Shown: positions 30,401 through 39,998 of the stretch, one piece after another | Numbering within the stretch: the first letter of the stretch is position 1 | How the letters are laid out: every line of letters starts with the position of its first letter | Source of the DNA: Arthrobacter sp. MSA 4-2 | Lineage (GTDB): Bacteria; Actinomycetota; Actinomycetes; Actinomycetales; Micrococcaceae | Direction of reading: 5' to 3' | Length of the DNA stretch: 64,000 bases | Assembly (NCBI RefSeq): GCF_016405885.1 | Contig: NZ_JAEKGC010000002.1 | Span: 124,001-188,000, forward strand | The notes under the pieces: model-generated | What the model saw: only the letters and a program-made list of their open reading frames with translations | Databases searched by the model: none | Told to the model about the DNA's origin: nothing | Position numbers and translations under genes: made by a program

Positions 30401-31563
30401 CGCACCACCACGAGGGGCAGCATCGCCTCGAGCAGGGCGGGCCCGATCCCCGGGACGGCGTCGAGATCCTCGGCCCTTGCGAACGGCCCGTGTTCGGTCC
30501 GCCACGCGATGATCCGCTCCGCGAGGACCGGGCCCACGCGGGGCAGCATCTCCAGGGCGGGGGCATCGGCGGTGTTGAGGTTGACCATGCCCTCAGGCAT
30601 CCCGGCGCCGGCGCCCCCGGGCCCCGTTCCGCCTCCCGGCATCCGGCCGCCGGTCACCGGCCCGCCGGAGACCGCCGGTGGCCCCGGCGGAGCCGCTTCG
30701 CCCTTCCGCGGCACGTGGACCTGGCCCCCGTCCACCACGACGGCGGCCAGGTTCACTGCGGCGAGGTCCGCCTCCGGAGTGGCACCCCCGGCCAACTCGA
30801 GCACTTGGTACAACCGATAGCCCTGCGGAACCTCCCGCACCCCGGGCGAGACCACCGCGCCGGTCAAATGCACAAAGACGCCACCCGTCTCGTCTGCCGG
30901 GTCATCCCCTTCGCGGGGCGTCACCCCGCTGCCGTCGGCAAAATGACCTTCGGATCCGGCGGTTCCTGGCGCAACCCCGTCGGCTGACGGCGGGCTTGGC
31001 GGCGCTGGTCCCTGTGTGGAACCGGACGCTGCCTCCGTGCTCCGCACCCTACCCCGCTCCGTCTCCTCCCCGGAGCCTGACCGTTGCTCCTCGGACGAGA
31101 GCGGGATGGTCGCAACCGGCGGCGCAGCCTCGCTGCGGACGAAAAACAGTCCAGCGCCCAGGGTCAGCGCCAGAGCCAGGAACACCAGGGAGGCCCCGCG
31201 AGCCGCAGCCCACCGGCGGGTCCGCGGAGGCGCCACCTCGGCCCCGACCTCGGCTAGGTCATCCGGACTGCCACGGCGCGGCGGGCCACCCGGGCCGGAT
31301 GACGTTCCGGCAGCCTCGCCGGTCACGGCGACGACGGTATCTGACGAATCGTCGGAACTGTCGGCGGTTGAAGCGGACGTGCCGCTCGACGCCTCGCTCA
31401 CGGTGCCGGCCGCCGGTCCCGGCTCTGCGGTGCCGCCGGCATTGGTAGCGGCGGCGCGACCCGCGCGGCCCGGCGGAAAGGCGCCGGCTGAGCCACCGCC
31501 CCCGCCCGCGGCAGGTCGCAGAGGGAAAGTGGCAGCGGTGGTGGCCCAGCGGTGTCGTGGCAT
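30397..31563 (-). CDS. comEA: ComEA family DNA-binding competence protein
   Basis: About 388 residues. A long disordered Gly/Pro/Ser/Thr-rich cytoplasmic N-terminus (1-120) leads to a single transmembrane segment (ASLVFLALALTLGAGLFFV, about 128-146), a low-complexity linker, a SLBB domain (GVFVHLTGAVVSPGVREVPQG) and a C-terminal helix-hairpin-helix pair (VNLNTADAPALEMLPRVGP) that binds DNA outside the membrane. The ATG at 31563 is the best start; translation further upstream looks non-coding. It is coupled to comEC by a 4-bp overlap. Confidence 0.93.
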   Translation of the reverse strand: MPRHRWATTAATFPLRPAAGGGGGSAGAFPPGRAGRAAATNAGGTAEPGPAAGTVSEASSGTSASTADSSDDSSDTVVAVTGEAAGTSSGPGGPPRRGSPDDLAEVGAEVAPPRTRRWAAARGASLVFLALALTLGAGLFFVRSEAAPPVATIPLSSEEQRSGSGEETERGRVRSTEAASGSTQGPAPPSPPSADGVAPGTAGSEGHFADGSGVTPREGDDPADETGGVFVHLTGAVVSPGVREVPQGYRLYQVLELAGGATPEADLAAVNLAAVVVDGGQVHVPRKGEAAPPGPPAVSGGPVTGGRMPGGGTGPGGAGAGMPEGMVNLNTADAPALEMLPRVGPVLAERIIAWRTEHGPFARAEDLDAVPGIGPALLEAMLPLVVVR

Positions 31564-32095
31564 AGGCCACGGTAGGCACGAGCCCCGAGTGGGGCGGCCC
31601 CGCGCTGGCGCTATGTGGATAACGGGCGGGATGGATTGCTGTCCGCGGCCGTCGGCTCCACCCTCTGGACGCACGTCACCGAATCGTGGATTGCCGTGCG
31701 GCGCATCCGGCCATCTGGAGGTAGGCAACGACACGGAGGGCGTCCGGGAATCATCCAAGCGAAGGTTCGGGCCCCGACCGTGACTTTCGGCCCTAGCAGG
31801 AGCCGGTCCGGGAGCGGACGCTGAAAGTACGTCAGGTTGAAGGGGGCGCCCCGAGAGGGGCCGCGACGCCAGGACCAGCCCCGGGCGCGCATGGCGCTTG
31901 CTGGTCACCCGCCCATCGGGCACCGGTGTCCACGTCCGAATCCATCACGTGGCCGTCGGGCCCGGGCATCCCGGACGAGGGAAACTCCCGCTTCCAACGG
32001 ATCAGGGGCGAACGCGCTGCGGCCACTCTCCCGGGCGGTGTGGACCCGTGGGCCGTATCGGACATCAGGGAATCCGTGGGGCAAGGAGGAAGTCG
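31564..32095. other. Divergent intergenic region comEA / DUF4389 gene (532 bp)
   Basis: No convincing coding frame on either strand. It holds a perfect DnaA-box sequence near comEA (31614-31622), the 10-bp palindrome GGGGCGCCCC (31843-31852), and an AAGGAGG ribosome site just before the next gene. It must contain the two divergent promoters, but no consensus hexamer pair stands out. Confidence 0.5.
31614..31622 (-). promoter_or_regulatory. Single consensus DnaA box
   Basis: TTATCCACA on the minus strand, a perfect match to the DnaA-box consensus, 51 bp upstream of the comEA start. Only one copy is seen, so an origin is excluded. It may be coincidence or a DnaA-regulated promoter. Confidence 0.35.
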
Positions 32096-33739
32096 ATGAA
32101 AACCCGTTCCATCATCCTGCTCGTTGCGGGCATTCTCTTGGCGATGACCGGACTGGGCCTGCTCGCTGGCGGCATCGGCTCGTCGCTGGTGAGTGCCGCG
32201 CAGAACGACGGCGGGTACCTCAGCTCTCCTCAGGAGCGTTTCTCCGTCGATTCGCGCGCCATCACCGCCGGGGAGGTCGAGGAGCTCCGGAACGAGGACC
32301 TGCCCGGCTCACTGCCCTTTGACGTGGGCAGCATCAGGGTGCTGGCGCAGTCGGCCAACCCGGGACATGAAATTTTCGTCGGTATTGCTCCCCGGGAGGA
32401 GGTGGAGCGTTACCTTGCCGGTTCCAACTATTCCCAGGTGCTGGAGGTGGAAAACCGGCCCTTCCGTGTCGAGTACAGGGAGGTGGAGGGAGCGGCCCAG
32501 CCGGAACCGCCGGCGGAGCAGGATTTCTGGGTTGCTGCCGGCTCGGGGCCCGGCCAGCAGGAGATCGACTGGAACATCCAGCCGGGGTCCTGGACGGTTG
32601 TCGTGATGAACGCCGATGCCAGTGCTGGTGTGGCGGCGGATCTGCAGGCAGGCTTCCGGTCCGAACTTTTCGGCCCTCTCGCCGGAGGGCTGCTCATCGC
32701 AGGCTCCGTGCTGCTCCTCGTCGGCATTCCGCTGCTGATCCTCGGAGCCATGGGGCTGGGACGGGACGCCGCCCCTCCGGTCGCGCCCGGCGGGGTGGCC
32801 GGACCGGCAGGGACATCAGCGGCACCTGGATCAGCAGGACAAGGGGCGACAGGACAAGGGGCGACAGGACAAGGGGCGACAGGACAAGGGGCGACAGGAC
32901 AAGGGGCGACAGGACAAGGGGCGGCCCTGCCCGGGCCGGGGCCCGCCCGGGCGGCAGTGGATCGGGCGGCAGTAGCCGGTGCGGCACCTGCCCGGCCCGT
33001 CGAGGCTCCCGACGTCGTCGCTGGATCCCGGTATTACCCTGCCAGGCTCGTAGGACAGCTGGACCCGGTCCTTTCCCGATGGAAGTGGCTGATCAAGTGG
33101 TTCCTGGCCATCCCGCACTTCATCCTGCTGTTCTTCCTTTGGTTCGCGTTCGGAATCATCACGATCGTCGCCGGCTTTTCCATCCTGTTCACCGGCCGCT
33201 ACCCGCGGCCGCTCTTCTACTTCAACGTGGGGGTGGTGCGCTGGAACTGGCGCGTGGCGTTCTACGCATATGCGGCTGCGGGAACGGACAGATATCCACC
33301 CTTCACCCTGGCCAAGACGGACTATCCAGCCGACTACGACGTCGAGTACCCGGCACGGCTCTCACGCGGCCTGGTGCTGGTCAAGTGGTGGCTCCTGGCC
33401 ATACCGCACCTGCTGATCGTGGCTGCCTTCACGGGTTCGAACACGACCCGTTGGATTGAGACCGAAGACCTGGGGGTCACCTATGAAACCGGTGCGGGGC
33501 CGTCCCTGCTGGGACTGCTTGTCCTCGTCGCGGTGCTCATCCTGCTGTTCACCGGCCGGTACCACCGGCCCCTGTTTGAGTTCATTCTCGGCATCAACCG
33601 CTGGACCTACCGGACCATCACCTACACGGCCCTCATGCGCGACGAGTACCCTCCCTTCCGTCTTGACCAGGGCGGGCAGGATCCGGCTGCGCTCTACGAC
33701 GGGGCCGGAGAGTCGAGCCACCGCCCGCCTCCGCGGTGA
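32096..33739 (+). CDS. DUF4389 membrane protein with internal GQGAT repeat
   Basis: A 547-residue protein. One hydrophobic segment at 5-28 and an extracytoplasmic domain (30-195) precede a second membrane segment (about 200-225). A low-complexity linker then carries five exact GQGAT repeats plus a partial sixth. The C-terminal half has two DUF4389 modules, each with [19 protein letters not shown] or [17 protein letters not shown] helices, [10 protein letters not shown] / [10 protein letters not shown] and an aromatic WNWR or WTYR motif. The ATG at 32096 has a perfect AAGGAGG. Function unknown; it is monocistronic. Confidence 0.85.
   Translation: MKTRSIILLVAGILLAMTGLGLLAGGIGSSLVSAAQNDGGYLSSPQERFSVDSRAITAGEVEELRNEDLPGSLPFDVGSIRVLAQSANPGHEIFVGIAPREEVERYLAGSNYSQVLEVENRPFRVEYREVEGAAQPEPPAEQDFWVAAGSGPGQQEIDWNIQPGSWTVVVMNADASAGVAADLQAGFRSELFGPLAGGLLIAGSVLLLVGIPLLILGAMGLGRDAAPPVAPGGVAGPAGTSAAPGSAGQGATGQGATGQGATGQGATGQGATGQGAALPGPGPARAAVDRAAVAGAAPARPVEAPDVVAGSRYYPARLVGQLDPVLSRWKWLIKWFLAIPHFILLFFLWFAFGIITIVAGFSILFTGRYPRPLFYFNVGVVRWNWRVAFYAYAAAGTDRYPPFTLAKTDYPADYDVEYPARLSRGLVLVKWWLLAIPHLLIVAAFTGSNTTRWIETEDLGVTYETGAGPSLLGLLVLVAVLILLFTGRYHRPLFEFILGINRWTYRTITYTALMRDEYPPFRLDQGGQDPAALYDGAGESSHRPPPR
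32837..32926 (+). repeat. 15-bp tandem repeat (5 exact copies plus one partial)
   Basis: GGACAAGGGGCGACA is repeated exactly at 32837-32851, 32852-32866, 32867-32881, 32882-32896 and 32897-32911; a sixth copy (32912-32926) matches its first 12 bases. The unit is a multiple of three, so copy-number change keeps frame. Perfect identity suggests recent expansion. Confidence 0.95.
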
Positions 33740-33864
33740 CCCCGGCGCTCACCGCCCGATGGTGTGGCGGCCGATGGGCCAACCCAAGGTCCCGCCCGTC
33801 ACCACGGGGCTGTCCCTCCGGGCTGGCTGGCAGGAACCACAGGCGAAAGGGCGCCGCCCTGGCG

Positions 33865-34746
33865 TTAGGCGGACAACGGGCGGGGAACGACAGCCACGGC
33901 CATCACGCCGAGGCCCGCATGCGCCGCCAGGACCGCCGGGCAGCGGGCCAGGGAGACAGGGGTGCCGGGAAGGCCTGACTCGAGCCGGGCGGCGAACCCG
34001 GCGGCCTCGTCGTCGTTCCCGAAGTGATGAACCGTGATCTCGCTGCCGCCTGACCGGGCGGCAGCGGCACCCTGGACGATCTCGAGGAGCCGGTCGAGGG
34101 CCCGGTCGGCCGTGCGCACCTTCTCCACGGGGACCACCCGCCCGTCCTGGATCTTCAGCAGCGCCTTGACCGAGAGGACGTTGCCCAGCCAGCTCGCCGC
34201 GGCGCTGATCCTCCCGCCGCGGCGCAGCTGGTCAAGGCTCGGCACGTAGAAATAGAGCTCCGAGGTGCGGCAGACGATGGCCGCGGCGGCGGCGCTGCGC
34301 TCAAGGCTCGCCCCCCGCCGCAGGGACTGCAGCGCGGCCACGGCGGCGTAGCCCAGCGGCATCCCGGCGGTGCGGCTGTCGATCACCTCGACGGGAATGC
34401 CGACCGAGGAAGCCGCCAGCCGTGCTGCGTCGACCGTCCCGGACAGGGCCCCGGAGAGGTGGATGGAGATGATCCCCGAATGGCCTTCGGCCTCCAGGGC
34501 CCGATAGGCACGCTCGAACTGACCCGGCGACGGGCGGGACGTACGCACCTCCGAGCCCTGCGCCAGCGCGATGGTCAGGGGCTCAACCAGGGAGTCCCCG
34601 CCGTCGCTGTAGATCTGGCCGGCGATCAGCACCGGCAGGGGAACCACCGTGACTCCCCCTGCGCGCCCCGGCCCGTCGAGCCAGCCCGGCGGGAACCCGG
34701 CCGCCGAGTCGGTCACGACTGCGGCCGGGAGTCCGTCGCTTGCCAT
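33865..34746 (-). CDS. DegV family fatty-acid-binding protein
   Basis: A 293-residue DegV protein; relatives (FakB) hold a fatty acid for phosphorylation by the FakA kinase. AAVVTDSAAGFP begins the first strand, RTSRPSPGQFERAYRAL includes the conserved TSRPS-like motif, and SIHLSGALSGTVDAA and VIDSRTAGMPLGY are the lipid-head-binding loops. The ATG at 34746 is 3 bp after the leuS stop, so it is probably co-transcribed with leuS. No kinase partner is encoded here. Confidence 0.92.
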   Translation of the reverse strand: MASDGLPAAVVTDSAAGFPPGWLDGPGRAGGVTVVPLPVLIAGQIYSDGGDSLVEPLTIALAQGSEVRTSRPSPGQFERAYRALEAEGHSGIISIHLSGALSGTVDAARLAASSVGIPVEVIDSRTAGMPLGYAAVAALQSLRRGASLERSAAAAAIVCRTSELYFYVPSLDQLRRGGRISAAASWLGNVLSVKALLKIQDGRVVPVEKVRTADRALDRLLEIVQGAAAARSGGSEITVHHFGNDDEAAGFAARLESGLPGTPVSLARCPAVLAAHAGLGVMAVAVVPRPLSA

Positions 34747-34748
34747 GC

Positions 34749-37247
34749 TCAGCTGGGCACGATGTTGACCAGCTTGGGCGCCCGCACAATGACCGTGCGG
34801 ATGCCCCTGCCGTCGAGGATCCGGGAAACCTGCTCGCTGGCAAGGGCCAGGCTCCGCAGCTCGTCCTCGGTGATGTCGGGTGACACGGTGAGCCGGTCGC
34901 GGACCTTGCCCTGGACCTGCACGACGGCGACGACGGACTCCTGCGCCAGCAGGTCCTGCTCGACGGCCGGCAGGGCGGCGGTGGCCACCCCGGGGTTGTG
35001 GCCCAGCCGCTCCCACAGATCCTCGGCGGTGTACGGGGCGAACATGCCCAGCAGCACCGCAACGGTCTCGGCCGCCTCACGGACGGCCGGGTCGCTGCCG
35101 CCCGGGCCGGAGTCGATGGCCTTGCGGGTGGCGTTGACCAGCTCCATCAGCCGGGCGATGACGACATTGAACTTGCTGGCGCCCATGAGCTCGGGCACGT
35201 CCGCCAGCGTGCGGTGGGTGGCCGAGCGCAGGCCCCTGTCGCCCGCAGCGAAGTCGACGCCCGCGGCGCTGGTGACGTCGGCGCCCAGGCGCCAGGCGCG
35301 GGCCAGGAACTTGGCCGAGCCCGACGGCGACACGTCGGCCCAGTCGACGTCGTCCTCCGGCGGGGAGGCGAAAATCATGGTGAGGCGCACGGCGTCCACC
35401 CCGTACTTATCGAGCTGCTCCCCGAGGTCCACCCCGTTGCCCAGGGACTTGCTCATGGCCTTGCCGCCGTTGAGCACCTGCCCCTGGTTCAGCAGGGAGG
35501 AAAACGGCTCGGTGAAGTCCACCAGGCCCAGGTCGAAGAGCACCTTGGTGAAGAACCGGCTGTAGAGGAGATGCAGGATGGCGTGCTCGACGCCTCCGAC
35601 GTACTGGCCGACCGGCATCCACCGGTTGACGGCGTCGGTGTCGAACGGAGCCGTCTCCAGGTCCGGGGTGATGAACCGCAGGAAGTACCAGGAGGAGTCC
35701 ACGAAGGTGTCCATGGTGTCGGTGTCCCGCTTGGCGGGCCCGCCGCAGGACGGGCAGGCCACGTTGACCCAGTCCTCGACGGCGGCCAGCGGCGAGACGC
35801 CCCGCGGTTTCAGCTGGGAGCCGTGAAGGCCCTCGGGCAGGGTGACCGGCAGCTGCTCGTCAGGCACCGGAACCTCGCCGCAGGTGGCGCAGTGGATGAT
35901 GGGGATTGGGGTTCCCCAGTACCGCTGGCGCGAGAGCAGCCAGTCGCGCAGCCGGAAGTTGACCGTTTCCTCGCCGGTGCCCTGCGCTGCGAGCAGCCCG
36001 ACGGCGCGGGCGATGGCGGCGGACTTGTCCAGCCCGGTCAGCTCGCCGGAGTTGACCAGGACGCCCTCGCCGGCGGTCGCGGTGCCGGTGACCGCCGGGT
36101 CCTCAGCGCCTGTGTCGACGACGGTGCGGACCGGCAGGCCGAACGCCCGGGCGAAGTCCAGGTCGCGCTGGTCATGGGCGGGAACGGCCATGATCGCGCC
36201 GGTGCCGTAGTCGGCCAGCACGTAGTCGGCGGCCCAGACGGGCAGCTTTTCCCCGTTGAGCGGGTTGACGGCGTACCGGCCGGTGAACACGCCGGTCTTC
36301 TCGCGTTCCGTGGACTGGCGCTCGATCTCGGAGAGCTTCTTGACCTGCTCCCGGTACTCCTCGAGGGCCGGCCGGTGCTCGGCGGTGACCAGGTCGAGGG
36401 CCAGCTGAGTGTCGGCGGCGACGACGAAGAAGGTCGCCCCGTAAAGGGTGTCGGGGCGGGTGGTGAACACCGGGACGTCGTGGGCCGGCCGGTCATCGGC
36501 TGCCTCGATGGTGAAGCGCACGGTGGCGCCCTCGGAACGGCCGATCCAGTTGCGCTGCATCGCCAGCACGCGCTCGGGCCAGTGGCCCTTCAGCTGGTCC
36601 ATATCCCGCAGCAGGCGGTCGGCGTAGTCGGTGATCTTGAAGTACCACTGGTTCAGGTCCTTCTTGGTGACCATCGTCCCGCAGCGGTCGCAGGCCCCAT
36701 TGATGACCTGCTCGTTGGAGAGCACCGTCTGGTCCTTGGGGCACCAGTTGACCGGCGAATTCTTCCGGTAAGCGAGGCCCTTGTTGAAGAACCGGGTGAA
36801 CAACCACTGCGTCCAGCGGTAGTACTCGGGATCGGAGGTGTGGATCCGGCGGGACCAGTCGGCGCTGATCGCGTAGCGCTTGAAGGAGTGGGCCTGCGTA
36901 TCGATGTTCGCGTAGGTCCACTCGGCCGGGTGCGCGTTGCGCTTGATGGCCGCGTTCTCCGCCGGGAGCCCGAAGGAGTCCCACCCGATCGGGTGCAGCA
37001 CGTCATAGCCCTGCAGCCGCGACCAGCGGGCGGCGACGTCGCCCATGGCGAAGGCCTCGGCGTGGCCCATGTGAAGGTCACCCGAGGGGTAGGGGAACAT
37101 GTCGAGCACGTACCGGCGCTCGCGTGAGCCGTCGTCGAGCGGCTTGAACAATTCCAGCTCATCCCACACCGCCGGCCATCGGGCCTCCATGGCGGCGAAG
37201 TCGTAGGTGTTCTCGTCGGGCTGTCCCGCCTCGGAAGGTGTGCTCAC
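34749..37247 (-). CDS. leuS: Leucyl-tRNA synthetase
   Basis: Charges tRNA-Leu. The class I HIGH-type motif appears as HMGH at residues 59-62 and the KMSKS motif as [14 protein letters not shown]1 editing domain ([18 protein letters not shown], then [12 protein letters not shown]) and zinc-type cysteines ([18 protein letters not shown]) are present, with a C-terminal anticodon-binding and LeuS tail. Length is about 832 aa from the GTG at 37247. A leader-peptide attenuator precedes it; degV follows. Confidence 0.98.
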   Translation of the reverse strand: MSTPSEAGQPDENTYDFAAMEARWPAVWDELELFKPLDDGSRERRYVLDMFPYPSGDLHMGHAEAFAMGDVAARWSRLQGYDVLHPIGWDSFGLPAENAAIKRNAHPAEWTYANIDTQAHSFKRYAISADWSRRIHTSDPEYYRWTQWLFTRFFNKGLAYRKNSPVNWCPKDQTVLSNEQVINGACDRCGTMVTKKDLNQWYFKITDYADRLLRDMDQLKGHWPERVLAMQRNWIGRSEGATVRFTIEAADDRPAHDVPVFTTRPDTLYGATFFVVAADTQLALDLVTAEHRPALEEYREQVKKLSEIERQSTEREKTGVFTGRYAVNPLNGEKLPVWAADYVLADYGTGAIMAVPAHDQRDLDFARAFGLPVRTVVDTGAEDPAVTGTATAGEGVLVNSGELTGLDKSAAIARAVGLLAAQGTGEETVNFRLRDWLLSRQRYWGTPIPIIHCATCGEVPVPDEQLPVTLPEGLHGSQLKPRGVSPLAAVEDWVNVACPSCGGPAKRDTDTMDTFVDSSWYFLRFITPDLETAPFDTDAVNRWMPVGQYVGGVEHAILHLLYSRFFTKVLFDLGLVDFTEPFSSLLNQGQVLNGGKAMSKSLGNGVDLGEQLDKYGVDAVRLTMIFASPPEDDVDWADVSPSGSAKFLARAWRLGADVTSAAGVDFAAGDRGLRSATHRTLADVPELMGASKFNVVIARLMELVNATRKAIDSGPGGSDPAVREAAETVAVLLGMFAPYTAEDLWERLGHNPGVATAALPAVEQDLLAQESVVAVVQVQGKVRDRLTVSPDITEDELRSLALASEQVSRILDGRGIRTVIVRAPKLVNIVPS

Positions 37248-37332
37248 TGTCTTGAACCCTGTCCTGTCATTCTTCGCGATTGCCTCATCGTCATTCGTTC
37301 CCGCGTGCCGGCCGCGTCGAATTCCGGCCCGG

Positions 37333-37386
37333 ACACACAAAAGCCCCTCGTCCAGGGAGGGGCCGCCGCACGCTGATCGCGTGCGG
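37333..37386 (-). promoter_or_regulatory. leuS transcription attenuator (two hairpins, terminator)
   Basis: In RNA order: a CCGCACGC/GCGTGCGG 8-bp hairpin (37386-37379 with 37373-37366) starts right after the leader-peptide stop. Then GCCCCTC/GAGGGGC (37363-37357 with 37349-37343) is followed by TTTTGTGTGT, an intrinsic terminator. Attenuators of leuS with leader peptides have been predicted in Streptomyces. The antiterminator pairing is not obvious by eye. Confidence 0.75.
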
Positions 37387-37413
37387 CTAGGGAAGAAGTC
37401 GCCGAGTTGACAT
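37387..37413 (-). CDS. leuS leader peptide MSTRRLLP
   Basis: An 8-codon frame, ATG at 37413 to TAG at 37387, encoding MSTRRLLP with adjacent CTT CTT leucine codons, which are uncommon in a genome this GC-rich. Stalling at these codons when charged tRNA-Leu is scarce would let transcription pass the downstream terminator. A TAAGGT hexamer ends six bases before the ATG, so the transcript may be leaderless, starting at the A of ATG. Confidence 0.65.
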   Translation of the reverse strand: MSTRRLLP

Positions 37414-37465
37414 GGAACAACCTTAGCGCAGAACTCCCGGCTTCCCCGGCGATTTCGCTGCAGGA

Positions 37466-37514
37466 GCACAGAAGCGCCCGCCCACCGGTACCGCTGGTGG
37501 ACGGGCGCCTGTGC
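37466..37514 (-). terminator. Terminator hairpin downstream of glpK
   Basis: GCACAG-aa-GCGCCCG-c-CCACC (37466-37486) pairs with GGTGG-a-CGGGCGC-CTGTGC (37496-37514): 6, 7 and 5 bp blocks separated by small bulges, with a 9-nt loop. It lies 19 bp beyond the glpK stop and before the leuS leader. No long T tract follows. Confidence 0.65.
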
Positions 37515-37532
37515 TGCCGAGGGGATCCGGCG

Positions 37533-39047
37533 CTAGGAAACGTCCTCGTCGACCCAGTCGAAGGTCTTCGTGACGGCCTTCTTCCAGAGGCGCAGCTGGC
37601 GCTCGCGCTCGGCGTCGTCCATTGAGGGGTTCCAGCGCTTGTCCTCGGACCAGTTGGTGGCGAGCTCGTCGGTGTCCTTCCAGAAGCCGACGGCGAGGCC
37701 CGCCGCGTAGGCGGCACCGAGCGCGGTGGTCTCCGTGACCTTCGGCCGGATCACCGGGATGCCGAGGATGTCCGCCTGGAACTGCATCAGGGCGTCATTG
37801 GCCACCATGCCGCCGTCGACCCGAAGATCCTCCATGTCCACCCCGGAGTCGGCGTTGGCCGCGTCCAGCACCTCGCGGGTCTGGAAGGCCGTGGCCTCCA
37901 GCGCCGCACGGGCGATGTGTCCCTTGTTCACGAAGCGGGTCAGCCCGACGATCGCGCCGCGGGCGTCCGCACGCCAGTACGGGGCGAAGAGGCCGGAGAA
38001 CGCCGGGACGATATACACGCCGCCGTTGTCATCAACCGTCGTCGCGAGCTGCTCCACCTCGGGAGAACTCTTGATGAGGCCGAGGTTGTCGCGGAGCCAC
38101 TGGATGAGCGACCCGGTGACGGCGATCGAACCTTCGAGCGCGTAGACCGGCTTGGCGTCCCCGAGGCGGTAGCAGACCGTGGTGAGCAGGCCGTTCTTCG
38201 AGTGGACGATCTCCTCGCCGGTGTTCACGATCATGAAGTTGCCGGTGCCGTAGGTGTTCTTGGCACCGCCCTTGGCGAAAGCGGCCTGGCCGAAGGTCGC
38301 CGCCTGCTGGTCACCGAGGATGCCGGCCACCGGAACCTCGCGCAGCAGCTGGGAACCGTGGACCTTTCCGTAGACCTCCGAGGAGGACTTGATGGCGGGC
38401 ATCATTGACAGCGGAACGCCGAAGTCCGCGAGGATCGATTCGTCCCAGGAGAGCGTCTCGAGGTCCATGAACAGGGTCCGCGAGGCGTTGGTGACGTCGG
38501 TGATGTGCACGCCGCCGTCCGTGCCGCCGGTGAGGTTCCAGGTGACCCAGGAGTCGGTGTTGCCGAACAGGAGGTCCCCGGCCTCCGCCTTCTCGCGGGC
38601 ACCGTCGACATTGTCGAGGATCCACTTGATCTTGGTGCCGGAGAAGTAGGTGGCCAGGGGCAGCCCGACCTTGTCCTTATAGCGCTCCACGCCGCCGTTG
38701 GCCGCCAGCTCATCGACGATGTTCTGGGTGCGGGTGTCCTGCCACACGATGGCGTTGTAGACCGCCTTGCCTGTGGTCTTGTCCCACACCACGGCGGTCT
38801 CGCGCTGGTTGGTAATGCCGACCGCGGCGATATCGTGGCGGGTCAGGTTCGCCTTGGACAGGGCACTGCCGATGACCTCACGGGTGTTGTCCCAGATCTC
38901 GGCGGGATCGTGTTCGACCCACCCCGCCTTGGGGAAGATCTGCTCGTGCTCCTTCTGACCCGAGGAGACGATGTCCCCCTTGTGGTCGAACACGATGGCC
39001 CGGCTCGATGTCGTGCCTTGGTCGATAGCGATAACGTACTGCGACAT
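37533..39047 (-). CDS. glpK: Glycerol kinase
   Basis: Phosphorylates glycerol to glycerol 3-phosphate. The 504-residue FGGY-family sequence starts [19 protein letters not shown] (phosphate 1 loop), has [16 protein letters not shown] (substrate), and [13 protein letters not shown], with the actin-like C-terminal ATPase half ([19 protein letters not shown]). It is the third gene of the minus-strand glpD-glpF-glpK series, 72 bp after glpF, with its own ribosome site (AAAGGAGTAGG). Confidence 0.98.
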   Translation of the reverse strand: MSQYVIAIDQGTTSSRAIVFDHKGDIVSSGQKEHEQIFPKAGWVEHDPAEIWDNTREVIGSALSKANLTRHDIAAVGITNQRETAVVWDKTTGKAVYNAIVWQDTRTQNIVDELAANGGVERYKDKVGLPLATYFSGTKIKWILDNVDGAREKAEAGDLLFGNTDSWVTWNLTGGTDGGVHITDVTNASRTLFMDLETLSWDESILADFGVPLSMMPAIKSSSEVYGKVHGSQLLREVPVAGILGDQQAATFGQAAFAKGGAKNTYGTGNFMIVNTGEEIVHSKNGLLTTVCYRLGDAKPVYALEGSIAVTGSLIQWLRDNLGLIKSSPEVEQLATTVDDNGGVYIVPAFSGLFAPYWRADARGAIVGLTRFVNKGHIARAALEATAFQTREVLDAANADSGVDMEDLRVDGGMVANDALMQFQADILGIPVIRPKVTETTALGAAYAAGLAVGFWKDTDELATNWSEDKRWNPSMDDAERERQLRLWKKAVTKTFDWVDEDVS

Positions 39048-39119
39048 TTCCTACTCCTTTGTTGAGATGATGTCGGATTGTGCCCGGTGCGGACGGCACC
39101 GGGCGGGCGGACGTCGACC

Positions 39120-39866
39120 CTACGCCGGGAGCGCGGGGAACTCGACCAGCTGGACGATCAGGCCGGCGAGGATGCCGCCGATGATGGGGCCGACCACCGG
39201 CACCCAGGCGTAGCCCCAGTCGGAGCCGCCCTTCCCCTTGATGGGGAGGATGGCGTGGGCGATGCGGGGGCCGAGGTCGCGGTTCGGGTTGATGGCGTAC
39301 CCGGTGGGTCCGCCGAGGGAGGCACCGATGCCCACGACGAGGAGGGCGACAGCCAGGGGGCCAAGCCCCGTCGGCGTCGAACCGAAGGCGATGATCACGA
39401 AAACGAGGACGAACGTGCCGATGATCTCGGTGACGAGGTTCCAGCCGTAGGAGCGGATGGCGGGACCGGTGGAGAAGACACCCAGCTTGTTGGCGGGTTC
39501 CGGCTCGTCATCGAAGTGCTGCTTGTACGCCAGCCAGCAGACGATTGCACCGAGGATGGATCCGATCATCTGGGCGGCGAGGTACCCCAGCGCGTTGCCG
39601 AAGTTCTTGTCCACGCCCGAGGCGAAGGACTCGACGTCGCCGTTCACCCACAGGCCCACGGTGACGGCGAAGTTCAGGTGGGCCCCGGACAGGGCCGCGA
39701 CGTAGACGCCGGCGAAGACAGCGAGCCCCCACCCGAAGGTGACCATCAGGAAGCCGCCGTTGTTACCCTTTGTCTTTGCAAGGGCAACGTTGGCTACGAC
39801 ACCACAACCGAGCAGCAACAACATCATGGTGCCGAACGTTTCGGCAACAAATACTTCAAGAGACAT
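39120..39866 (-). CDS. glpF: Glycerol facilitator / aquaglyceroporin (MIP family)
   Basis: Six-helix channel of 248 aa for passive glycerol entry; GlpK then traps it. Trp46 and Arg196-Asp197 of the selectivity filter are the glycerol-type residues. Both pore NPA boxes are altered: the first reads N65-F66-A67 (GAHLNFAVT) and the second N193-P194-N195 (AINPNRD). I checked both against the DNA codons (AACTTCGCC, AACCCGAAC). The pore Asn residues are kept. The ATG at 39866 has AAGGAG upstream. It lies between glpD and glpK on the same strand. Confidence 0.94.
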   Translation of the reverse strand: MSLEVFVAETFGTMMLLLLGCGVVANVALAKTKGNNGGFLMVTFGWGLAVFAGVYVAALSGAHLNFAVTVGLWVNGDVESFASGVDKNFGNALGYLAAQMIGSILGAIVCWLAYKQHFDDEPEPANKLGVFSTGPAIRSYGWNLVTEIIGTFVLVFVIIAFGSTPTGLGPLAVALLVVGIGASLGGPTGYAINPNRDLGPRIAHAILPIKGKGGSDWGYAWVPVVGPIIGGILAGLIVQLVEFPALPA

Positions 39867-39950
39867 CTTTGACTCCTTGTGTGTATTTACTTGTGTGCAG
39901 GTGCCGCCGCCTGAGCGGCCCCCTTCCCCCGGCAACACCTGCCGTTGGAT

Positions 39951-39977
39951 GGCCCCACCGCCCAGGGCGGCGGGGCC
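39951..39977 (-). terminator. Hairpin between glpD and glpF
   Basis: GGCCCC-a-CCGCC (39951-39962) pairs with GGCGG-c-GGGGCC (39966-39977), 11 bp with one mismatch and a 3-nt loop, 22 bp after the glpD stop. There is no T tract, so it may protect or partly terminate the glpD message instead of ending it. Confidence 0.4.
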
Positions 39978-39998
39978 GATCCCCCCGCGGACCTTCCG

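Noticed and set aside
31564-31923. N-terminal extension of comEA by up to 120 residues
   Set aside because: The extension has random-looking composition and crosses the intergenic region; the ATG at 31563 gives a sensible protein.
32837-32926. CRISPR-like array
   Set aside because: Repeats are contiguous 15-mers without spacers and lie inside a coding frame.
34998-37127. 700-codon plus-strand open frame opposite leuS
   Set aside because: Antisense shadow of leuS.
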